Of a stretch of DNA of 64,000 nucleotides, positions 57,935-64,000 are shown in pieces. The stretch lies in the NCBI GenBank assembly GCA_963797635.1, contig CAWCPZ010000009.1, positions 197,195 to 261,194 of the forward strand, in the 5' to 3' direction. This stretch comes from JAOUEA01 sp963797635 (GTDB taxonomy: Bacteria; Actinomycetota; UBA4738; HRBIN12). The notes under the pieces were generated by a model. It had not been told where the DNA came from. It saw only the letters and a list, made by a program, of their open reading frames with translations, and did no database searches. Made by a program: the position numbers and the translations under genes. Position 1 is the stretch's first letter. The number at the start of each line of letters is the position of its first letter.

Positions 57935-59200
57935 ATGAGACACGGACAACAAGGGATCCGACGGCACGTCAGGCTAGCGGCCTCTCTGGCACTCCTCCTC
58001 GCCCTCGTCCCCGCACCTGCGCGCGCCGCCGGCGGCGACCTCGATCCCACGTTCGGTGACGCCGGCAAGGTCGTCACCACCTACCCCAACGGTGCCGCGG
58101 CGAACGAGGTCGCCATCCAGCCCGACGGCAAGATCGTGATCGCGGGATGGGTCGGCGGCAGGTTCGCCGTCGCTCGCTACCTGCCCGGCGGCACGCTCGA
58201 TCCCGAGTTCGGCACCGACGGACTGGTGAAGACCCCGATCGGTGACGCGTGGGCGACGAGGCGAACGCCGTCGCGCTCCTGCCCGACGGTCGGATCGTCG
58301 CCGCCGGCACCAGCAACCAGGAACGAGCCATCGTCGTCCGGTACCTGGAGGACGGCACGCTCGACACCTCGTTCAGCGGCGACGGCATCGCCGGGACGCC
58401 ACGCTCGGCGCACCTGTGGGGAGCCGAAGACCTGGCGATCCAGCCCAACGGCCGGATCGTGGTCGTGGGTGCCGGCCAGGAAGGGACGAAGTACGAGTTC
58501 GCCGCCGCGCGGTTCCTGGCCAACGGCAAACGGGACCGAACCTTCAGCGACGACGGCATGGTCCTCACCCCGTTCGACTATGGGCCAGGCTCGCGCGGTG
58601 GCACTGCAGCCCGACGGCAAGATCGTGGCGGCAGGGTTCCACTCCCGCGGGCTCGCGCTGGTGCGGTACCTGCCGGACGGCTCGCTCGACCGCACCTTCG
58701 GTGACCGCGGACGGGTGGGGTTCTGGGACGACCCGGCACCGTGGGCGATCTTCGGCCTCGCCGTGGCGATCCAGTCGAACGGACGCATCGTGGCGGCGGG
58801 CAACTACGACATCTTCGCCCTGGGGATCGCGCGCCTGTTGCCCGACGGCCGGTTGGACAGGTCGTTCGGAGGCGACGGCGTCGTGCGCACCCAGGTGGTC
58901 GGGAACGAGCAGGCGTTCTCCGCCCTGGCCCTCCAGCCCGGTGGGAAGATCCTGGCCGCCGGATACTCCGGCCCGCACGAGTCCTCCGACGACGTGGTGC
59001 CCCGGTTCGTCGTGGTCCGCTACCGGTGGGACGGCTCGCTCGACGACACCTGGGGTGGGAACGGGAAGGTGGCCACGTTCTTCCCCGGCGGGGCACGCGG
59101 CGCCGGCGCGGCGCTGCAGCCCGACGGCAAGCTGGTGGTGGCCGGATCGATCGGCCTCAACGGCAACGAAGGGTTCGCGCTGGCTCGCTACCTGGCGTGA
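57935..59200 (+). pseudogene. Delta-60 repeat protein, two compensating frameshifts
   Basis: ATG at 57935 after GTGGAGGGGAGC, with a signal peptide (VRLAASLALLLALVPAPARA). About seven delta-60 repeats (AVALQPDGKIVAAGFHSRG, LVRYLPDGSLDRTFG) end FALARYLA, the family's usual finish. A G is lost near 58250 (GGGG to GGG) and one is gained near 58590 (GGCC to GGGCC), so the frame is wrong only between them. It is the second such protein in the window; it and the 30.6-kb gene may be paralogues. Probably exported. Confidence 0.75.
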
Positions 59201-59289
59201 CGGCGGTCAGCGGTCAAAGGATGGGTGGGTCCTGCCTGAGAGTTTGGTGAGACACGGTGCGGTTGACCGTGCGTCCGATCGCCCGATCC

Positions 59290-59331
59290 GCGGTTGGGGA
59301 ACCGGTGCTCCATCCACTGAGCTACGAGGGC
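59290..59331 (-). tRNA. Truncated tRNA-like 5' half
   Basis: On the minus strand, GCCCTCG (acceptor 5' strand), TA, GCTCAGTGGATGGAGC (a perfect D-arm) and CCGGTTCCCCAACCG (anticodon-arm-like) follow in correct order. No T-arm (GGTTCGANTCC) or matching 3' acceptor strand (CGAGGGC) follows, so this is not a working tRNA. The anticodon loop is also short by tRNA rules. It may be a remnant left by an integration or deletion event, or a gene damaged by sequence errors. Confidence 0.45.
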
Positions 59332-59422
59332 CTGACCTGCGAGCAGGGACACCCTCCCGTGCCTTCCGTGCCTCCTTATGAAGTTGTCAAGGTGCCTTCC
59401 GGTTCTTGCCGGTTCCTTCCGG

Positions 59423-60060
59423 TCATTTCTCCTTGCCGTACATCCGGGTCGCGGTCGCTGCGACCTGCAGGATCGCCTTCTGGTCGCCCGCCTCGATCGA
59501 AGCCTCGATCAGGCGCAGGGCTTTCAGCTGTAGCCGCCTGACCCGCTCGGCCATCTCCAGCCGTTCGGCCCGTGCCGCACCACCGCGCTCTGCGGCATCC
59601 CGCTCAGCCAAGTCGTGCACGTACAGCCTGAAGACGGGATCCTTGCGCCAGTTCCTGATCGTCCTGGCCGAAACCCCGACCTCCTTGGCGATCTCTTCCT
59701 GCCCGAGGCCCTCCGCCAGCAGCGGCGCAGCTCGAACCTGGTCGGGCTCCAGGCGCGGGAGAAGTCGAGGTCCAGTTCCTTGCCCCGCTCGTGGAACTGA
59801 AAGGCGCGGGCGGCAGCATCCGCGAACGGCTGATCGTTCGACAGCCACCCCTCGACCGTCCCGGGGTTCAACCCGAGGATCGCGTCAACGCGCGGTTCGT
59901 GAAGCACCTGCGCGAGTAGGTCCGCTGCGACCTGCTGCCTCTTGGATAGCCGCGCGCCGAGAGGCGGCGCGGCGTGGCTCGTCATCTGGGTGAGCCCGGC
60001 GATCTTGGGCTCGGTCATCGAGCCTCGGTCGTGCGATCCCGTCTGTGCCATTTCGAACAC
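59423..60060 (-). pseudogene. Phage-type HTH (terminase small subunit-like) protein, frameshifted
   Basis: The first part (MTEPKIAGLTQMTSHAAPP, start at 60018, or MFEMAQTG at 60060) holds an HTH-like unit: LSKRQQVAADLLAQVLHEP ... NPGTVEGWLSND. After a shift near 59760 comes a second HTH (APLLAEGLGQEEIAKEVGVS ... RTIRNWRKDPVFRLYV) and a helical tail ending MYGKEK. Paired HTH units of this type (phBC6A51-like) occur in phage terminase small subunits and related mobile-element proteins. It lies beside the HNH gene, in line with a phage origin. Confidence 0.55.
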
Positions 60061-60164
60061 CCCCCGGCCGGCTTGGTCTTGCCGACCACCCCCTATATCG
60101 GCACTTTGGACCGTTCAAGTCGCCGTCTCGCTCCGCCGGCGCACGTCCGCAGGGCAGGACACGA

Positions 60165-60816
60165 CTATGAATCGTTGCAAAGCACGGCAATTCGGATGAA
60201 GGAAATTTCCGGGGGCGAGCAGCGAGATGTGGTCACCGCGACCCGGTTCCGGGACAGCTGGGCTGCGCGACCGCGAATCCGGGCTCCATCGGGAGCAGAT
60301 CGGTCCGGTCGTCTCGTACAGCCGATCGAATGACACGTCGATGCCTGCATGCAGGAGAAGCTAAGAGGAGACGAACGTCGCCTCACGCTCGCAGCAGTCC
60401 AGGCTCCGAGTCCTTTCGGCCCGCGCACTCCCTTGCTGTTGAGACGGTCGGCCATCTCATGAAGGGACTTTCCCTCACGGATCATCCGTGTGATGCGCTC
60501 TCGCCAGGCGTAGTCCTCGTTGTTGCACTTCTTGTGGGCAAGTCGCACGTTCCAAGGGTCCTTATGCCCGCCGTTCATCTTGAGGGTCGGGTAATGGTCA
60601 ACGGTGGGGCTCCAGTCGGTGTTGGGGGGGTCAGGCGGGCGAGGGAACCCCCTGCCTTCGTCCCGATAGCACTTCGGCGTCTCGCATCGGACCTTGATGA
60701 ACTGCCCTGTTTCCGCCATGGTCCGAAGCACTCCACCCTTGATGCCGATGGCCCTGCAACTCATCGACGACAGCCTGCCGCCTGCGCCGTTTCTCCTCGT
60801 CCGTTGACGTGTCCAT
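60165..60816 (-). pseudogene. HNH endonuclease-like protein, frameshifted
   Basis: The likely start is at 60816 (MDTSTDEEKRRRRQAVVDEL), joining the main frame after one extra base near 60755 (RAIGIKGGVLRTMAETGQF). A Cys pair (VRCETPKC) precedes the HNH core TVDHYPTLKMNGG ... WNVRLAHKKCN. A resolvase-like helix follows (MADRLNSKGVRG). The last 65 residues are Arg/Ser-rich and not convincing; a shift near 60365 would end the protein there (ATFVSS). HNH nucleases cut DNA and are common next to phage packaging genes. Confidence 0.6.
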
Positions 60817-61180
60817 CTGTCCTCCCTAGTTCACCTTCCTTGTGAATCGGCTCGCCCGAGGGAGACCGGGAACAAGTGCGCCAAGCACATCCTGGATCTG
60901 TCGAACCCATCGTACTCGCGAACCTCCTCCACACCAGGCTTGTCGCCACGTCGTTGCGTCGTGACCTCATACGAAACTGGCTGCGAAGTTACCGCTGTCG
61001 ATTAGCCCGCAGACAAGAGCTCAGGCCTTGCGGCTTCGCGCCGTAGCGGATCCTGATCCAAACCCACGTTGACAACTACGGAGCCGCCATACGTGTGGCC
61101 CCAGAGATGAAGAAGCCCTCGCCCGCCTTCTGTCCATCGATCTCGACCAGCGCGGCTGGATGCCGCCTGCAGGAGGAACC
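60817..61180. other. 364-base spacer, no supported gene
   Basis: Both strands were read. Short open frames exist but none has a ribosome site or a protein-like composition. The sequence appears less GC-rich than the rest of the window and holds no strong hairpin or repeat. Confidence 0.5.
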
Positions 61181-61813
61181 ATGGACATGGAAGAAGTACT
61201 CACCACCCCCGCTGACGACGGTTCGTCGTCGTTCGCCCGTTCGCTCTCTGCCGGCCTCGAGGTCAGTAGTTTGCGGATAGGGGTCTGGTTGCAGCCGGGC
61301 GGAAAGGCGCACGTCGGCAGCCCGGGCTCACCGGCCGTCTGTGGTGCAAGCATCAAGCCGGACGCGACTCCATGGCTTGCCGAAACTGACGGGGAAACGT
61401 CGATAGGGAGCCTCTGTAGTCGTTGCTCGGCAAAGTTGCGCGGGGACGGGCCGTGGGATTCCGAAGATGGCTGGGTGCGAGCGCCTGAGGTCGTTGCAGC
61501 CGCGACGTATGCGGGCAACCCGGTCGAAGCATGGCGGCTCAACCAATTGTCCTGGCGGCGACTGGTGACGATCGCGAAGGGCGACCGGCTCACGCGACGA
61601 GCGACCGCACAGATAGGACGAGAGATAGTCGAGCTGCTGGAAGATCCCGCCCGGGAACACATCGGGCAGAAGCTTGGTGGCCAAGTCCTTATCACTTGGT
61701 CAGCGATGGTCCAGCGTGGATGGGCGCCCGATGCTCCGCGAGACCTTGAAGATGATTGGGACACGACGACGCTCCTGATGGTCTGGTGGGTTGCAGGAAT
61801 GGATGACAGGTGA
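61181..61813 (+). CDS. Unknown protein with two CxxC-type sites (210 aa)
   Basis: ATG at 61181 after GCAGGAGGAACC. The middle carries AVCGASIKP and SLCSRCSAKL, giving three or four Cys that could bind zinc. The C-terminal half is helical with Trp-rich ends (QVLITWSAMVQRGWAP ... LLMVWWVAGM). No signal peptide. I recognise no family. Its codon use is less GC-rich at third positions than that of the genes at 26-58 kb, and it sits beside phage-like genes, so horizontal origin is likely. Confidence 0.55.
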   Translation: MDMEEVLTTPADDGSSSFARSLSAGLEVSSLRIGVWLQPGGKAHVGSPGSPAVCGASIKPDATPWLAETDGETSIGSLCSRCSAKLRGDGPWDSEDGWVRAPEVVAAATYAGNPVEAWRLNQLSWRRLVTIAKGDRLTRRATAQIGREIVELLEDPAREHIGQKLGGQVLITWSAMVQRGWAPDAPRDLEDDWDTTTLLMVWWVAGMDDR

Positions 61814-61863
61814 GTAGTAGGTCGGTCCACTAGCGACACGCGGTTACCCGGCCCGCAACTAGA

Positions 61864-62160
61864 TCACAGGCTCGCTCGACGCACCTGTTTGACTACTTCG
61901 TCCTTGATCGCGAAGAACGCCTCGAAACGGTCGTCGGCCAGGTCGGAGAGAGCGATGTCTGGGTAGGTGTCCTTGTCGAGCGCCACGCCGTTGATCGTGC
62001 GATCTCGCGACGAGACGATCCAGCGAACCCGGAGCACCGTAGCGGCCGGTGGCTGGAGAGATCCGATGCTGGCTGCCTCGAGACCCACCCGCCCGAGTTT
62101 GAACTTGACGTGGAAGGGCACGAGATGCCAGTCGATGCCCGGAATCCTCCCTCTGGTCAA
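61864..62160 (-). CDS. Unknown small protein (98 aa)
   Basis: The listed start is a TTG at 62160 with no ribosome site. The overlapping frame upstream reads LVLVDPVETP into the same sequence if a C near 62162 is dropped, so the true start may be further upstream. The body (WHLVPFHVKFKLGRVGLEAA ... FEAFFAIKDEVVKQVRRASL) has regular beta/helix character. No family recognised. Confidence 0.4.
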   Translation of the reverse strand: MTRGRIPGIDWHLVPFHVKFKLGRVGLEAASIGSLQPPAATVLRVRWIVSSRDRTINGVALDKDTYPDIALSDLADDRFEAFFAIKDEVVKQVRRASL

Positions 62161-62289
62161 AGGGGGTTTCTACAGGGTCCACGAGGACGAGGTACGGCGC
62201 AGACGCCGAGTTGCGCGTTTGGGAACCGAGCACTAGCGTGAAGTGGCAGGGCCAAGTCGGACCCATTGCCCGCGTGGGGGGGTCTCATC

Positions 62290-63986
62290 ATGCGGAGCAA
62301 GGTCTCTTCGCTTCTCACCGTCTGAGCAGGCGGACGTTCGTCACCGGCGCCGCGATCGGCGGCGCTTCCGTGGTCGCTGGCGAGCCGTGCCGGGCGCTCA
62401 TGCGGCGGCGCCGGCGCGGCCAACTCGGACGACATCAACCCGCTCCGGGCGACGATCCCGCAGCTCCGGAAGCTGATCGGCAAGGGTGATCTCACGAGTC
62501 GAGAGCTCACCGAGCTCTACCTTCAGCGCATCGAGCGGCTCAACCCACTGTTGCATGCCGTGATCGAAGTGAATCCAGATGCCCTCCGCATCGCCGAGAG
62601 GCGGGACGAGCAGGCCAGATCGACGGACGACGACGACCTCGGGCCGCTTCACGGCATCCCCATCCTCGTCAAGGACAACATCGCGACCGACGACAAGATG
62701 GAGACGACCGCGGGCTCGCTCGCGCTCGTCGGAAGTGTCGTTCCTGCCGACGCCACGCTGGTCGCTCAGCTGCGCCGCGCGGGCGCGGTGATCCTCGGCA
62801 AGGCCAACCTGTCGGAGTGGGCGAACTTCCGGGGATTCGCGCCGTTCGAGGGATGGAGTGCCGCGGGGCGGATTCACGCGCGACCCGTACAAGCTCGGCT
62901 TCAACCCTTCTGGTTCGAGCTCCGGGATCGGCGGTCGCCGCGGCCGCGAACCTCTGCACCGTCACGATCGGGACCGAGACCGACGGTTCGATCGTGGCGC
63001 CGTCCGGCAACAACCTCGTGGTCGGACTCAAGCCGACGGTCGGGATTGGTCGTCGCAGTCGGGCATCATCCCGATCGGACACAGTCAGGACACCGCGGGA
63101 CCGATCGGCCGGACCGTGACCGACATCGCGGTGACCTTGAACACCCTTAAGTCGCCGTTCGGCAAAGTCGCCGAGCACCAGCTGCCGCGCGACTACACGT
63201 CCTTCCTCCATGAAGATGCCCTCGAGGGGGCGCGGATCGGCATCGATCGACGCCAGTTCGACCCGCAGTTCGGCGCGTTCCCGGACGTCATCGACGGTCA
63301 TCGAGCGGGCGATCGACGAGATGGCCGATGCCGGCGCCGAGATCATCGACCCGGTCGACCCCGGCGATCCGTTGGACTGGTTCTTCGACTTCGAGTTGCC
63401 CGTGCTTCTGTTCGAGTTCAAGCACGACATCGCCGCCTACCTCAAACCGCTCAGGAACACGAGCATGCGCACCTTGGCGGATCTGATCCAGTTCAACATC
63501 GATCATTGCACCGAAGAGATGAAGTACTTCGGTCAGGAGCTGTTCGAGATGGCGGAGGCGACCTCCGGTGATCTCGATGACCCCGACTACCTCGCCGCTC
63601 GGTCCCAGTGTCTGAAGCTCGCGCGGAGCGAAGGCATCAAGCAGGCGATCGAGAAGGACGATCTCGACGCGATCCTGACCCCGTCGTTCTCGTTCGGCAC
63701 CTCGGGGCCGGCGGTGTCGGGCTATCCGATCATCTCGGTTCCTGCAGGGCTCTCCGAGCGGGGCCGTCCGGCCGGGATCTGGCTGTCGGGTGGGTTCCTG
63801 TCGGAGCCGACGCTGATCGCCCTGGCGTACGCGATCGAGCAGCTCCTCGACGCGCGCACCCGACCGAGGTTCCTCGGGCACGTGCCGCCGGAGCCACCGG
63901 ACGCGGGTCTCTGCGACCCGTCGGCCGCGGCGGCGATATCTGTCGGCCGCGCGGAGGTGAGGCGGGCGCTTCGGCCGAGCTTCTAG
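62290..63986 (+). pseudogene. Tat-exported amidase (amidase signature family), heavily frameshifted
   Basis: ATG at 62290. After one lost base the N-terminus reads LSRRTFVTGAAIGGASVVAG, a twin-arginine signal. The amidase signature is spread over frames: LHGIPILVKDNIA (catalytic Lys), GGFTRDPYKLGFNPSGSSSG (cis-Ser region) and TETDGSI (nucleophile Ser), then IIPIGHSQDTAGPI. The final 240 residues (DWFFDFELPVLLFEFKHD ... SGYPIISVPAGL) are in one frame to 63986. At least five shifts are needed. The enzyme would hydrolyse amides outside the membrane with the Ser-cisSer-Lys triad. Confidence 0.7.
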
Positions 63987-64000
63987 CGGCAGGCGAAGCT

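Noticed and set aside
59423..61813. A complete prophage or a new defence island
   Set aside because: Only HTH and HNH genes are recognisable; there is no integrase, capsid, portal, methylase or known defence domain.

Overview
The window looks like chromosomal DNA of a high-GC actinobacterium (Actinomycetota). I judge this from the very GC-rich third codon positions, strong AGGAGG ribosome binding sites, GTG/TTG starts, and a gene set typical of soil Actinomycetota and Thermoleophilia: DUF6458 and DUF2231 membrane proteins, a YihY/holin-like/DUF3618 run, Rho_N 'plasmid stabilization' proteins, delta-60 repeat proteins, and secreted proteins with the bacterial repeat GWxGDCSG. I cannot place it below phylum. 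It resembles a metagenome-assembled contig, because about two dozen genes are split by single-base frameshifts that can be mended in the alignment of neighbouring frames (examples at 10258, 33320, 34458, 46100, 53210 and 58590).

Layout. 1-6.7 kb: the end of a membrane protein, a VWA protein, a Rieske protein, a DEAD-box helicase, an Ntn-hydrolase and a run of small proteins, two of which share a Cys/His signature. 6.7-10.2 kb: a secreted GH25 muramidase and broken exported proteins. 10.2-17.9 kb: an ABC ATPase, then a lipid cluster (YihY protein, phospholipase D, two divergent PAP2 phosphatases, diacylglycerol kinase), an acetyltransferase and small membrane proteins. 17.9-26.7 kb: an aldo/keto reductase, FN3-bearing surface proteins, a diguanylate cyclase and a 941-residue secreted repeat protein. 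26.8-33 kb: a 1246-residue cyclase/AAA/TPR regulator, a delta-60 repeat protein and a homocysteine S-methyltransferase. 33-38.8 kb: a YihY-holin-DUF3618 membrane cluster, a GH15 glucoamylase/trehalase, a patatin and a metallothionein. 38.8-45.2 kb: a class II aldolase preceded by three operator-like repeats, a Nudix-membrane protein pair, an acidic repeat protein, an M43 protease, a beta-propeller, a cNMP-binding protein and a cyclase-family hydrolase. 45.2-57.8 kb: mainly signalling, with a LuxR-type ATPase regulator, a four-GAF hybrid histidine kinase translationally coupled to a receiver-nucleotide cyclase, a DmdA/GcvT-like methyltransferase, an M48 protease, a ROK kinase, a single-domain response regulator and a YtfJ-like protein. 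57.9-64 kb: a second delta-60 protein, a truncated tRNA-like sequence, then a stretch with phage-like HTH and HNH genes and orphan ORFs that look less GC-rich, ending in a Tat-exported amidase.

Functional links. The clearest module is phospholipid turnover at 12-16 kb: PLD makes phosphatidate, PAP2 makes diacylglycerol, and the kinase remakes phosphatidate. The second is the signalling pair at 47.9-53.0 kb, with a 4-nt GTGA overlap. The third is the set of exported repeat and propeller proteins scattered through the window. No CRISPR array, rRNA operon or complete tRNA was found. All calls are from reading translations and motifs by eye; no database search was run.
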